Assembly: GCF_001875325.1 (NCBI RefSeq)
Contig: NZ_MDDC01000018.1
Coordinates: 1-58,625 of the forward strand
Length of the DNA: 58,625 nt
Source of the DNA: Neomoorella thermoacetica
Lineage (GTDB): Bacteria; Bacillota; DSM-521; Neomoorellales; Neomoorellaceae
Reading direction: 5' to 3'
This document shows positions 1-8,971 of the stretch, piece by piece. The notes beneath the pieces are model-generated. The model searched no databases, was not told the DNA's origin, and was given only the letters and a program-made list of their open reading frames with translations. Position 1 is the stretch's first letter. Every line of letters begins with the position of its first letter. Made by a program: the position numbers and the translations under genes.

Positions 1-456
1 GTGAATATTGGCTTCCACTACCGTGGTATCTACCTGCAGCTTGCGTCCCCGGATAATCTTTTTCTCCCGGGCTTCCTGAACCAGGGCTTTATTGAGTTCT
101 TCTACAACCCCCGGGCCACAGCGTTTAGTGAGTTTAATCAAAGTAGTAGCATGGGGTACCTTTTGGGTTAAGGGGATACGGCAGAAACGCCGCCACTTAA
201 TACTGTCATTTACCTCCTGGACTAAAACTTCATAACCCAGGCCATAACGGTACTTCAAGTACATCAGGCGCAGGTAGGTTTCCATAGGGATAGTTGGCCT
301 ACCCAGGCGCGCCTCAAACCGGCTGATGAATGGAGTCATAAACTTATCATCTTCCAGGAGTTCATCCACCCTGGCCAGTTCTGGATTGAGCTGGACCAGG
401 TCAGATGGCAACAGGGCATCCCACAGGGTGAGCTGCGGATCTTTTAGCCTTAACAT
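1..456 (-). CDS. Transposase, N-terminal part (runs off the window edge)
   Basis: The frame is open from an ATG at 456 down to base 1 (152 codons) with no stop, so the C-terminal part lies outside the window. The protein starts MLRLKDPQLTLWDALLPSD and continues through a segment with YLRLMYLKYRYGLGYE and TTLIKLTKRCG, typical of the N-terminal DUF772 domain of DDE transposases of the IS5/IS1182 type. It would catalyse movement of its own insertion sequence. The adjacent pilus gene is cut off on the side of this element, so the IS is probably what broke it. Family assignment is by recognition only; the catalytic DDE residues are not in view. Confidence 0.8.
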   Translation of the reverse strand, partial: MLRLKDPQLTLWDALLPSDLVQLNPELARVDELLEDDKFMTPFISRFEARLGRPTIPMETYLRLMYLKYRYGLGYEVLVQEVNDSIKWRRFCRIPLTQKVPHATTLIKLTKRCGPGVVEELNKALVQEAREKKIIRGRKLQVDTTVVEANIH

Positions 457-631
457 AAGATCACCCGGCAGGAAAAGGAGGTGGTGTGGCGAATGTTATT
501 CATAGGGAGTTCCTCCTTCTGGGTTTTCTTGTTTTCTCGTACTTACAAGATTCGATCCAGAGGATGGTAACTCCTTCTGTTTTGCTAAAAATCTAGTCGG
601 TTTTCTGAGATGCTAAATCTTTTAGCCCTGA
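457..631. mobile_element. Insertion-sequence end and junction with the pilus locus
   Basis: Between the transposase start and the first base of the pilus frame there is about 175 bp of A/T-richer noncoding DNA that must hold the IS end. A small inverted repeat (CCCTGA at 626-631 and TCAGGG at 637-642) sits at the point where the pilus frame becomes open. It may mark the terminal repeat, but I cannot define the IS boundary or a target duplication from one end alone. Confidence 0.4.
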
Positions 632-919
632 GTTTTTCAGGGGGAACTATCTAATCCAGCGGAAATTCGCTCTATAAAGGTTACGACAGCTGAAAAGGGA
701 GAACTGTCACCAGGTAATGTCAGCGCTGATGTTCTAATATTTATATACAGCCTCAATCTCCCTGAGTGGCAGCAAACCCTCAATGGTAGAATGCTAATAA
801 ATAAAGATGCCTTCTTGCCTTTAATTCAGCCTGTACAAACAACGCCGGAAAATATTGGCGGTTCGAATCCTGACCTTAAAAAGCAGGAGCCAGCGGCAGG
901 TGATACTGGTGCTCAATGA
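632..919 (+). pseudogene. Truncated C-terminal remnant of a pilus-locus gene
   Basis: An open frame of 95 codons without a start codon begins right after an in-frame TGA at the IS junction and ends with TGA at 917-919, overlapping the start of the pilT-like gene. The translation looks like real protein (for example LIFIYSLNLPEWQQTLNG followed by a Pro/Gln-rich tail) and keeps no internal stops. Position directly ahead of pilT suggests a pilus assembly component, but I do not recognise the family. The N-terminal part is missing, most simply because of the insertion sequence upstream. Confidence 0.5.
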
Positions 920-2075
920 AATTGAGGCCTTGCTGCGCTTTATTGTTGATATCGGGGCTTCGGACCTGCATCTGACGGCAGGGATACCCCCGGTGGTACG
1001 TTTACATGGGCGCCTTATAAAGCTGCCCGACTTAGCTGCCTGGATCGCGGATAACCTGGAACAGGAAACGATAAAAGTCCGGAGTTTCCTGGACGATTAC
1101 CCCTGCTGGAAACAACCTTTAACACCGGAAACAATCAGCACACTAGGTGAATCTTTGCTGGAGGAAGAGAGGCACCGCCAGCGTTTCCTCGAGAAGGGCT
1201 CGGTCGATCTTGCCTATTCATTAAAGGGCATCTCCCGTTTTCGCCTTAATATTTACCGTCAGAGGGGTACGGTGGCGCTGGCAGCCAGGGCCCTTGCCAG
1301 GGATATTCCATCCCTGGATGGACTTTTTAAATTTTACCATGATTTGCCGCAAACGTTAAAACGGTTGGCCTTGCTCCCCCGCGGCCTGATTCTGGTAACA
1401 GGACCTACAGGTTCCGGCAAATCCACCACCCTGGCCGCCATGGTGGACTGGATCAACAAACAGGCCGAACGACATATTATTACCCTGGAAGATCCTATCG
1501 AATATTTGCACCGGCACGGTAAATCCATCGTCAACCAGCGAGAGGTAGGAGAAGATGTAGAAAGCTTCGCTGAAGGACTGCGGGCAGCCCTTCGGGAGGA
1601 CCCGGATGTAATTCTGGTTGGTGAGATGCGTGATGGGGAAACCATGGCCACGGCCATCAGTGCCGCTGAAACGGGGCACCTGGTTCTCTCAACGCTCCAT
1701 ACCCGTACGGCCGCTGATGCAGTGGAACGAATAATTGACGCTTTTCCTCACCATCAACAGCAACAAATCAGGATCCAGATGGCTGGTGTTCTCGAGGGTG
1801 TGATTTCCCAGCAGCTTTTGCCACGGCGGGATAATAGCGGGCGCGTGGCGGCGGTGGAGGTTCTGGTGGCTAACCCGGCAGTAAGGGCACTGATACGCGA
1901 AGGGAAACCCCATCAGTTACCTTCAGCCATCCAGACTGGAGCCAGAGAGGGCATGCTACCTATGGATAAAGCCCTGGCGCAGCTCTACCTGGCGGGGATC
2001 ATTGAACGGGAAGTCGCTGTAGAGCGGGCTGTCGACAGTGAAATATTAAAGCGATTTATATCGAGGACAGGTTAA
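900..2075 (+). CDS. pilT: Type IV pilus retraction ATPase, PilT family
   Basis: Cytoplasmic hexameric ATPase that powers pilus disassembly and twitching. Visible motifs are the Walker [10 protein letters not shown], the Asp box [11 protein letters not shown], Walker B region [12 protein letters not shown] and the His box [11 protein letters not shown]. The C-terminal segment [18 protein letters not shown] matches the PilT-specific AIRNLIRE region, which separates it from the extension ATPase PilB. A longer frame exists from TTG 855, but GTG 900 has AGGAG at 885-889 and gives the expected N-terminus ([17 protein letters not shown]); GTG 909 is another option. It overlaps the truncated upstream gene and is followed 5 bp later by the prepilin peptidase. 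Confidence 0.88.
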   Translation: MILVLNEIEALLRFIVDIGASDLHLTAGIPPVVRLHGRLIKLPDLAAWIADNLEQETIKVRSFLDDYPCWKQPLTPETISTLGESLLEEERHRQRFLEKGSVDLAYSLKGISRFRLNIYRQRGTVALAARALARDIPSLDGLFKFYHDLPQTLKRLALLPRGLILVTGPTGSGKSTTLAAMVDWINKQAERHIITLEDPIEYLHRHGKSIVNQREVGEDVESFAEGLRAALREDPDVILVGEMRDGETMATAISAAETGHLVLSTLHTRTAADAVERIIDAFPHHQQQQIRIQMAGVLEGVISQQLLPRRDNSGRVAAVEVLVANPAVRALIREGKPHQLPSAIQTGAREGMLPMDKALAQLYLAGIIEREVAVERAVDSEILKRFISRTG

Positions 2076-2080
2076 AAGGT

Positions 2081-2842
2081 ATGCAGGCTAATGTCATGGT
2101 AATGATTTTTTTTATCATGGGATTGCTGGGGGGAAGCTTCCTCAACGTCGTCATTTACCGCCTGCCGCGGGGGGAAACAGTGATCCTGGGACGCTCGCAC
2201 TGTCCAACATGCGGAATAACCCTTAACTGGTACGATTTGGTGCCAGTTTTAAGTTTCTTTATCTTAAAAGGGCGGTGCCGCAACTGCAGGGCAGCCATTT
2301 CGCGACGCTATCCCCTGGTGGAAATCCTGTCCGCTTTATTATTTGTGATCATTTTTTCCCATTATGGCATGACCGCTGCCTCAATCAAATATATCTTTTT
2401 ATTTGCTTTACTGCTTGCTGCCGCGTTTATAGACCTGGATTATTATGTTATCCCTGACGAACTGGTCCTGACCGGACTTACTGGCGGCGTAATACTTGAC
2501 CTAGCGGCAAGGGATATATCCATTAGTTCCGCCATGATAGGAGCAGGGGCGGCGGGCGCTTTTTTTCTGATCCTTTCCATGGCCAGCAGGGGGGGTGTCG
2601 GCGGCGGTGATATCAAGCTGGCAGCGGTAATTGGCCTGTTCTTGGGGTGGCCCCTAACTCCCCTGGCTATACTTTTTGCTTCGTTAATCGGCGGCGTTAC
2701 CGGCCTGGTACTTCTTCTGAGCCGTAAAAAAAGACCCCGGGATGTCCTCCCCTTCGCTCCTTTTCTGGGAGCCGGTACCTTTGTGGCCCTGCTGGCCGGT
2801 AGGGCGGTGATGGAATGGTATATTTCAACTTTTATAATATAA
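2081..2842 (+). CDS. pilD: Prepilin leader peptidase / N-methyltransferase
   Basis: Polytopic membrane aspartyl protease that cleaves the short leader of type IV prepilins and methylates the new N-terminus. The N-terminal cytoplasmic domain carries two CxxC pairs (CPTC near residue 43, CRNC near residue 68) that bind zinc. The second catalytic Asp lies in GGGDIKLAAVIGLFLG (about residue 180), the GxGD motif of the family; the first is in the FIDLDYYVIPDE segment. Length 253 aa is normal. It sits between pilT and three prepilin-like genes, its evident substrates. It overlaps the next gene by 28 bp. Confidence 0.9.
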   Translation: MQANVMVMIFFIMGLLGGSFLNVVIYRLPRGETVILGRSHCPTCGITLNWYDLVPVLSFFILKGRCRNCRAAISRRYPLVEILSALLFVIIFSHYGMTAASIKYIFLFALLLAAAFIDLDYYVIPDELVLTGLTGGVILDLAARDISISSAMIGAGAAGAFFLILSMASRGGVGGGDIKLAAVIGLFLGWPLTPLAILFASLIGGVTGLVLLLSRKKRPRDVLPFAPFLGAGTFVALLAGRAVMEWYISTFII

Positions 2843-3333
2843 AGAGAGGCCACCCTGCTGGAGGCTTTACTATAATTGAACTGGTCATAGTTATGGCTAT
2901 CATGGTTGTTGCCACAGCGATTGCAATTCCAAATATGCGTTCTGTTTACTCGCGTTATGTCCTCTATACCGCTGCCCGGGAGATGGCCGAAAATATCCGT
3001 TTTTGCCAGCAAAAAGCAGTCAGTGTGGGCGAGGAAGGAACAACCCCATATGATATTTATTTTAATATTACATATGACAGGTATGAAATCAGGTATAACA
3101 AAAGTACCTTAAAAACCGTGGAACTGCCGCCGGTGGTTGACCTGGCAGGAACAAATTTCCCGCAAAACGGTGGTTACTACGGGCGCAACGTAGTCGTACC
3201 CTTTAACCAAACGGGTAAACCCGTAGGCGGCGGGGGAACAATCTTCTTAAAGGACCGGGTGAGCCAGAAGTATTTTTACATTATCATTAACCCTATCACC
3301 GGCCTGGTACGGGTGTCAGATACTTTTTCTTGA
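2815..3333 (+). CDS. Minor prepilin, GspH/FimT-like
   Basis: A 172 aa protein with a class III prepilin signal: the leader ends at GG followed by FTIIELVIVMAIMVVATAIA, with Glu at mature position 5 and a hydrophobic helix. Residues 55-60 (ENIRFCQQKA) match the GspH/FimT conserved patch. It probably helps initiate the pilus fibre or a DNA-uptake pseudopilus. The ATG chosen lies inside the pilD frame, so translation of the two is likely coupled. Cleavage by the upstream peptidase is expected. Confidence 0.8.
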   Translation: MVYFNFYNIKRGHPAGGFTIIELVIVMAIMVVATAIAIPNMRSVYSRYVLYTAAREMAENIRFCQQKAVSVGEEGTTPYDIYFNITYDRYEIRYNKSTLKTVELPPVVDLAGTNFPQNGGYYGRNVVVPFNQTGKPVGGGGTIFLKDRVSQKYFYIIINPITGLVRVSDTFS

Positions 3334-3361
3334 GCAAAGTTCATTTACGGAGTGACGGGCC

Positions 3362-3730
3362 ATGGGCAGGTCGGAAAGCGGTTTTATGCTGTTAGAGGTA
3401 ATGGTTGCCGTACTAATTTTAGGGATCGTTATTGCAGGCGTGATAGACATTTTTATCCGCAGTAATTATCAGGTTACCAGTTCCTACCTCACCCTTCAGG
3501 CAATACACCTTGCCCAGGCCAGGCTGGAGGAATTAAAAGCGACAACTTATGAGAATGTAAGTAATGTCGATAAAACCCCTTACCCCGGGAAGCCGGGCTT
3601 CTCTTATAGTGTTCAGGTGTCTCCCAGCGTTCTGGGCTATAACCTGAAAACGGTTACGGTGACTATATACTATATAGAACGGGGCAACGAAAAAAGCCTT
3701 TCTCTGACTATGGAAAAGGGCAAGAGGTGA
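3362..3730 (+). CDS. Minor prepilin, PilV/GspI-like
   Basis: A 122 aa prepilin-like protein beginning MGRSESG then FMLLEVMVAVLILGIVIAG, i.e. a short basic leader, cleavage after Gly and Glu at mature position 5. The segment HLAQARLEELKATTYENV is typical of PilV/GspI minor pilins. It is separated from the previous prepilin by 28 bp, and its TGA overlaps the GTG of the next gene, so this is one operon. The role is as a minor component of the pilus tip or shaft. Confidence 0.8.
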   Translation: MGRSESGFMLLEVMVAVLILGIVIAGVIDIFIRSNYQVTSSYLTLQAIHLAQARLEELKATTYENVSNVDKTPYPGKPGFSYSVQVSPSVLGYNLKTVTVTIYYIERGNEKSLSLTMEKGKR

Positions 3731-4221
3731 GGGCTTTGCGCCTTGCCAGGGAACAGAGGGGATTTACCCTGGTAGAAGTGGTAGTCGCCATGGCCTTATT
3801 CGCACTTCTGGCCAGTGCCGTTTTGACCATTTACTTGCAGACTATATTCTCCTGGCGCCAGCAGGAACAGGCGGTGGATGTCCAGGACAACCTGCGTGTA
3901 GCCATGGATCGCATGGGCAGGGAAGTCAGGCAGGCGAAAAGCATTAAGGTTTATACCCATCGTATTTATACATACGAAAACCCACCCATACTGGTACTAA
4001 ACGAAGGTATTCAAAACGAAGAAATACGTTACTACCACGCCGGCAGCAATCTTTACCGTGTATGGCAGGGAGTTTCCAATCCCCTGGCTTGCAGAATCAA
4101 TAACCTTGTCTTTAATTATGACACTGCTAGCAGAATCTTAAAGATTGAGCTGGAGGGTATAAGCGAAAGTGGCCGCACTATTACCCTTTATACCACAATC
4201 AGTCAGAGGTACAACCCGTAG
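3727..4221 (+). CDS. Minor prepilin, PilW/GspJ-like
   Basis: A 164 aa protein starting at GTG 3727, which overlaps the previous stop codon. The leader (LRLAREQRG) precedes FTLVEVVVAMALFALLASAV with Glu at mature position 5. The next conserved part, VDVQDNLRVAMDRMGREVRQ, is the signature that follows the helix in PilW/GspJ-type minor pilins. It should be processed by the prepilin peptidase encoded upstream. Confidence 0.8.
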   Translation: MRALRLAREQRGFTLVEVVVAMALFALLASAVLTIYLQTIFSWRQQEQAVDVQDNLRVAMDRMGREVRQAKSIKVYTHRIYTYENPPILVLNEGIQNEEIRYYHAGSNLYRVWQGVSNPLACRINNLVFNYDTASRILKIELEGISESGRTITLYTTISQRYNP

Positions 4222-4238
4222 ATGGCGGGGTGTAGTAA

Positions 4239-5345
4239 ATGGTTAACTGTAAACAGAGGTGCAAAGAGAGCGGGCAGATAATCCTGCTGGTAGTTATGGT
4301 AACTGCTATAATTTTTCTCCTGGGTATGGCCTCAGTCACCGTTGTAACTAGCGGCCTTCGTAACACCATGGAAGAACGGGACCAGATGCAGAGCTATTAT
4401 GTTGCCGAGGCCGGGGCGGAGCTGGCCCTGGCCAGGATTCAGGACAATCCAGCCTGGCTCGAGGGGCTGCAGGCGGGGAATGAAGTGGAGGTCCTGGCTT
4501 CTCAACCCTATGCCGGTGGTAGCATAGTGCGGGTTACTTTAACAAAGGACCAGGTAGGCAGGGTTACAATTATTTCTAAGGGAAAGTTTGGCGCTGCCAA
4601 TAAGACAGTAAGAGTGAGCTTGACAGTTACCAGCGAATTGCTGCGCGGTTTCAGCGTTTTGCCCGGTTCGCCGGTTAATAAAAAAATAACCGGGAACTTT
4701 AACGTTGTTGGGAATGGTGCACCGGTAATCTTAAACGGTAGCTATGATTTCAAAAGTGGTGCCATAGACATAAAGGCACCGGTTTATGCTTCCGGTACAG
4801 TCGCATATAAAAACGCCGATATACAGGAGGTTCATGAAAAATATCCCGTCCCATCTTTCCCGGAAATAAACCTGGACTGGTATAAAAAAGAGGCTCAAAA
4901 AGCGGGTCATTATTACACTGGCAGCCAGACGTTTGGAAGTGGTACATACAATGGCATTTATTTTGTTGATGGGAATATTACCATTTCCGGGACCTATACA
5001 GGCCGGGCTGTTATTGTTGCTAGCGGGAATATCAATTTACCAAATGGCAACAAAAATTTAAAGGCTGCTTCGCCACCCGACGATTTATTGGTTCTCATGG
5101 CCCCGGGGTTAAATAGTACTATTGATATTAACAATGGTGACGTCGACACTTTAATTATAGCTAACTATTTTACTGCTAAGGGCAACGGGCAGGTGAACGG
5201 GAACTTGCTGGTCAGGGATTTTGATGCTAATGGAAATATAGATATATATTGTCATCCAGATTGGATAGCTGCTGCATCAACCTTTTTAAAAGACATTAAA
5301 TCTACGGAAATTACATCTTGGGGTGAGGGGGCTTCCATTCTCTAA
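4239..5345 (+). CDS. PilX-like pilus-associated protein with a repetitive beta-rich tail
   Basis: 368 aa. Residues 11-40 (SGQIILLVVMVTAIIFLLG) form a membrane helix like that of PilX N-terminal domains, followed by MQSYYVAEAGAELALARIQ, the usual PilX continuation. The remaining part is rich in Gly, Asn, Thr and alternating hydrophobics (NGTYNGIYFVDGNITISG-like stretches), suggesting a beta-solenoid, possibly surface exposed. It closes the pilus operon. The exact role (tip adhesin, minor pilin or cell-wall polymer) cannot be read from sequence. Confidence 0.65.
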   Translation: MVNCKQRCKESGQIILLVVMVTAIIFLLGMASVTVVTSGLRNTMEERDQMQSYYVAEAGAELALARIQDNPAWLEGLQAGNEVEVLASQPYAGGSIVRVTLTKDQVGRVTIISKGKFGAANKTVRVSLTVTSELLRGFSVLPGSPVNKKITGNFNVVGNGAPVILNGSYDFKSGAIDIKAPVYASGTVAYKNADIQEVHEKYPVPSFPEINLDWYKKEAQKAGHYYTGSQTFGSGTYNGIYFVDGNITISGTYTGRAVIVASGNINLPNGNKNLKAASPPDDLLVLMAPGLNSTIDINNGDVDTLIIANYFTAKGNGQVNGNLLVRDFDANGNIDIYCHPDWIAAASTFLKDIKSTEITSWGEGASIL

Positions 5346-5480
5346 TTATATTTTTGACCATGGTATACATTTTGGTAGCCCTAATAAAAATTAACCCGTC
5401 TTTTTATTGTCGGCTGTTGCAGGAATATTTTCCCGCCCCTTGAATTATACTAAGAAGAAGTCAAAAGAAGGGGTGGGTCG

Positions 5481-6884
5481 ATGCTTTTACCAGAAGCAGA
5501 TCTCAAAGCCGTCCTGCAGGCAGCCCTGCAGCAGGGAGGCGATTTTGCCGAAATTTTCCTGGAACGCCGCCGGACTACCAGTATCAGCTGTGAAGAAAAT
5601 AAAATCGAGCGGGTGACCTCCGGCCTTGACCAGGGAGCGGGTATCCGGGTCATCGCCGGGGAGAGTACCGCCTACGGCTACAGTAACGACTTGAGCCGGG
5701 AGAGTCTCATCGAAACTGCCATCCTGGTGGGTAAAGCTGTGCAGAGCCAGCCAGGGCCCCGGGAGATTAACTTCACCCGGCCCCGGTCCCGGGTAGAGTT
5801 CACCATAAAAAAGCGGCCCGACCGGGTGCCGGTAGAAGAAAAGGTGGAACTGGTACGCAGGGTCAATGACGCCGCCCGGGCCGTCGACAGGCGCATCACC
5901 CAGGTAAGTGTCGGTTATGGCGATATCATCCAGGAAGTAACCATTGCCAACAGCGACGGGATCCTGGTGGATGATGAGCGGGTCCGCTGCCGCCTGGTCG
6001 TCAACGCTGTGGCCACCGACGGTAAACATATCCAGACGGGCTACGAATCAGCCGGGGGCCACCAGGGTTGGGAGCTTTTTGAGAACGTGAATCCTGAAGA
6101 AATGGCCCGGCTGGCGGCCCGGCGGGCGGTGATGATGCTGGAGGCCCGGCCGGCCCCGGCCGGCAAGATGCCGGTAGTCATGGCCGGCGAGGCCGGCGGT
6201 ACCATGATTCACGAGGCCTGCGGCCACGGCTTGGAGGCCGACCTGGTGCAAAAGCAGCTTTCCGTCTACGCCGGCAAAAAGGGGCAAAAGGTGGCCGCCG
6301 ATATCGTCACGGTCATCGACGACGCTACTATTCCGGGTAAATACGGCTCCTACTCCTTTGACGATGAGGGCACCCCCGGTCAAAAGACGGTCCTGATTGA
6401 AAACGGCGTCCTCAAAGAGTACATGTACGATTATCTCACCGCCCGTAAAGAGGGGCGGCGCTCCACCGGCAACGGCCGCCGGGAGTCCTACCAGGACCGG
6501 CCCATTCCCAGGATGACCAATACTTATATTGCCCCTGGTAAGGATGATGCCGCGGCAATCCTCAGGGACACTAAATACGGCCTGCTGGTCAAACGTATGG
6601 GCGGCGGTCAGGTCAATACTACCAACGGTGATTTTGTTTTTGACGTTGCTGAGGGTTACCTGATCCAGGATGGCCAGATCGGCCCGGCCGTCCGGGGCGC
6701 CACCCTGACCGGCAACGGACCCGAGGTTTTACGGATAATCGACCGGGTGGCCGGTGACCTGGGCTTCGGCCTGGGCATCTGCGGCAAAGACGGCCAGGGT
6801 GTTCCGGTCGGGGACGCGCAGCCAACCATCAGGATCCCTGAGCTGGTAGTTGGCGGTATCCTGGATGAGGGGGCTAAAGAGTAA
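5481..6884 (+). CDS. tldD: TldD-type zinc metalloprotease subunit
   Basis: 467 aa member of the TldD/PmbA family. The HExxxH metal site is seen as GGTMIHEACGHGLEADL at about residues 233-249. TldD pairs with TldE (the next gene) to form a heterodimeric protease that digests unfolded peptides threaded into its cavity. ATG 5481 follows an AAGGGGTGG ribosome site. Its stop overlaps the ATG of the partner gene (TAATG), so the two subunits are translationally coupled. The pair lies alone between the pilus genes and aroQ, with no antibiotic precursor gene nearby. Confidence 0.9.
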   Translation: MLLPEADLKAVLQAALQQGGDFAEIFLERRRTTSISCEENKIERVTSGLDQGAGIRVIAGESTAYGYSNDLSRESLIETAILVGKAVQSQPGPREINFTRPRSRVEFTIKKRPDRVPVEEKVELVRRVNDAARAVDRRITQVSVGYGDIIQEVTIANSDGILVDDERVRCRLVVNAVATDGKHIQTGYESAGGHQGWELFENVNPEEMARLAARRAVMMLEARPAPAGKMPVVMAGEAGGTMIHEACGHGLEADLVQKQLSVYAGKKGQKVAADIVTVIDDATIPGKYGSYSFDDEGTPGQKTVLIENGVLKEYMYDYLTARKEGRRSTGNGRRESYQDRPIPRMTNTYIAPGKDDAAAILRDTKYGLLVKRMGGGQVNTTNGDFVFDVAEGYLIQDGQIGPAVRGATLTGNGPEVLRIIDRVAGDLGFGLGICGKDGQGVPVGDAQPTIRIPELVVGGILDEGAKE

Positions 6885-8236
6885 TGGATTACCAGGAAAT
6901 GGAGAAAAAATACCTGGACCTGGCCGGCCAGGTGGTCGAGAAAGCGGCCAAACGAGGAGCCCTGGCTGAAGCCTACATCACTGCCGGGGAAGAACTGAGC
7001 ATCGAGGTCCGGGACCAGCAGGTCGAGGTCCTGACCACGGCCCGGGATCAGGGCCTGGGCTTAAGGGTCATCTGCGACCACCGGGTAGGCTTCGCCTTTA
7101 CCACCGACTTCAGCCCGGCGGCCCTTGACGCCTGCATCGAACAGGCCCTGGCCAACGCCCGCCAGGCTACCGCCGATGAGCACAACTGCCTGCCGGCCCG
7201 CTATCCCGGTTATCCGTCCCTGGACCTCTGGGACCCCGAGATTACCGCTACGCCCCTGGAGAAAAAGATTGAGTTAGCCAAAGAGATTGAGCGCCAGGCC
7301 AGGGCCTATGACCCGCGGGTCAAGATAACGGAAAGTTGTTCCTATAATGACTCCCGCTACCTGGTGGCCCTGGCCAACTCCCGGGGAATAACGGCAGCCT
7401 ATCACGCCGCCAACTGTGGCGCCAGCACCTTTGTGGTGGCAGTAGAAAATGGAGAAAGCCAGACCGGCTTCGGCCTGGCCTACGGGTTGAAGTTCAAAAA
7501 CATCGACCCTGCCAGGGTGGGCCGGGAAGGGGCCAGCAAGGCCGTACGCATGCTGGGGGCCAAAAGGGTTAACACCCAGCGGGCAGCGGTGGTGTTTGAT
7601 CCCTATGTGGCCACCAACTTCCTGGGCGTCATCGCCCCGGCCCTGACCGCCGATGCCGTCCAGAAGGGCAAATCCCTCTTCCGCGGACGGGTCGGCCAGC
7701 AGGTAGCCGCGCCGGTTATCAACCTCATCGACGACGGCCGCCGGCCGGACGGCATTGCCTCCAGCCCCTTTGACGGGGAAGGGGTACCTACGGGACATAC
7801 CGTCCTGATTGAAAAGGGCGTTTTGCAGTGCTTCCTCCATAATACCTACACCGCCGCCCGGGACGGAGTGAGTTCCACCGGTAACGGTGCCCGGGGTTCC
7901 TTCAAGACCACGCCTGAAGTCGGCACCACCAATTTCTATATTGAGGCCGGATCCCGCTCCCCGGAAGAAATCATCAAGGAGATTCCCAGGGGCCTCTACG
8001 TCACGGAGGTTATGGGCATGCATACGGCCAACCCCATTTCCGGGGATTTCTCCGTCGGCGCCACCGGTATCTGGATCGAAAAGGGCGAGTTGACCACGCC
8101 GGTGCGGGGGGTGGCCATTGCCGGAAACATCATCGGCCTCCTGGAGGCCATTGACGCCGTGGCCAACGACCTGACCTTTTTCGGTGCCATCGGCGCCCCC
8201 ACCATCCGGATCGCCAGCATGACCATCAGCGGCTGA
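6884..8236 (+). CDS. pmbA: TldE/PmbA-type protease partner subunit
   Basis: 450 aa TldD/PmbA-family protein lacking the HExxxH motif, which marks it as the TldE (PmbA) partner. Conserved C-terminal PmbA features are EVMGMHTANPISGDFSVGA and GIWIEKGELTTPVRGVAIAG. Together with TldD it forms the active heterodimer. The start overlaps the tldD stop by one base. The following 78 bp intergenic space leads to aroQ. Confidence 0.87.
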   Translation: MDYQEMEKKYLDLAGQVVEKAAKRGALAEAYITAGEELSIEVRDQQVEVLTTARDQGLGLRVICDHRVGFAFTTDFSPAALDACIEQALANARQATADEHNCLPARYPGYPSLDLWDPEITATPLEKKIELAKEIERQARAYDPRVKITESCSYNDSRYLVALANSRGITAAYHAANCGASTFVVAVENGESQTGFGLAYGLKFKNIDPARVGREGASKAVRMLGAKRVNTQRAAVVFDPYVATNFLGVIAPALTADAVQKGKSLFRGRVGQQVAAPVINLIDDGRRPDGIASSPFDGEGVPTGHTVLIEKGVLQCFLHNTYTAARDGVSSTGNGARGSFKTTPEVGTTNFYIEAGSRSPEEIIKEIPRGLYVTEVMGMHTANPISGDFSVGATGIWIEKGELTTPVRGVAIAGNIIGLLEAIDAVANDLTFFGAIGAPTIRIASMTISG

Positions 8237-8314
8237 TGGAGGGAGGCAGGAAGCGGCAGGTATTTATAGAGCAGGCACTACCTAAACGAGCAATATTATG
8301 GTAAAATAGCAGCC

Positions 8315-8800
8315 ATGAAGATTCTAGTTATAAACGGGCCCAACCTGAACCTCTTAGGCAGCCGGGAACCGGAGACCTACGGCCGGACCACCCTGGCGGC
8401 CATCGAAGCGGACCTGAGGCGGCAGGCCAGCCAGGCCGGGGTAGAAATCGAGTTCTTCCAGTCCAACCATGAGGGTGCCCTCATCGACTGCCTGCACGCC
8501 GCCCGGGGCCAGGTGGATGCCGCGGTCATAAACCCCGGGGCCCTGGGCCATTACAGTATCGCCCTGCGGGACGCCCTGGCAGCGGTAGACTACCCGGCGG
8601 TGGAGGTTCACCTGTCCAATATCTACCGCCGGGAAGAGTTCCGCCACCACACCGTGACGTCAGCAGTAGTGGCCGGCCAGATTAGCGGTTTCGGCCCCTT
8701 AAGCTACCGCCTGGGACTGGAAGCAGCCATCGAACTGGCCCGCCGGCGCCAGGAATTCCCACCTGGCGGCTGGTCTGAGCGGCAGGGTGAAAATTCCTGA
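8315..8800 (+). CDS. aroQ: 3-dehydroquinate dehydratase, type II
   Basis: 161 aa cytoplasmic enzyme of the shikimate pathway; it dehydrates 3-dehydroquinate to 3-dehydroshikimate. The family motifs are all present: [16 protein letters not shown] with the catalytic Tyr, [33 protein letters not shown] and [16 protein letters not shown] with the catalytic His region. There is no obvious Shine-Dalgarno site ahead of the ATG, and a TAAAAT box ends only 8 bp upstream, so a leaderless or very short leader transcript is possible. Confidence 0.95.
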   Translation: MKILVINGPNLNLLGSREPETYGRTTLAAIEADLRRQASQAGVEIEFFQSNHEGALIDCLHAARGQVDAAVINPGALGHYSIALRDALAAVDYPAVEVHLSNIYRREEFRHHTVTSAVVAGQISGFGPLSYRLGLEAAIELARRRQEFPPGGWSERQGENS

Positions 8801-8971
8801 AGGGCATTTGCCTGGAGAGAGAGCCCCGGTCCGGGCGCGAAGCGGCGGGAGGCTGTGCCGGGGGATGATAAAAGCGGCTGGAGCAGTGTTATTATAAGGG
8901 CGGGCAAGGGTGCCCCCGAGGGAACCTGAATCACCCGGTAAAGTAATGGTATGGTTCGGAGGAGGAGTTTA

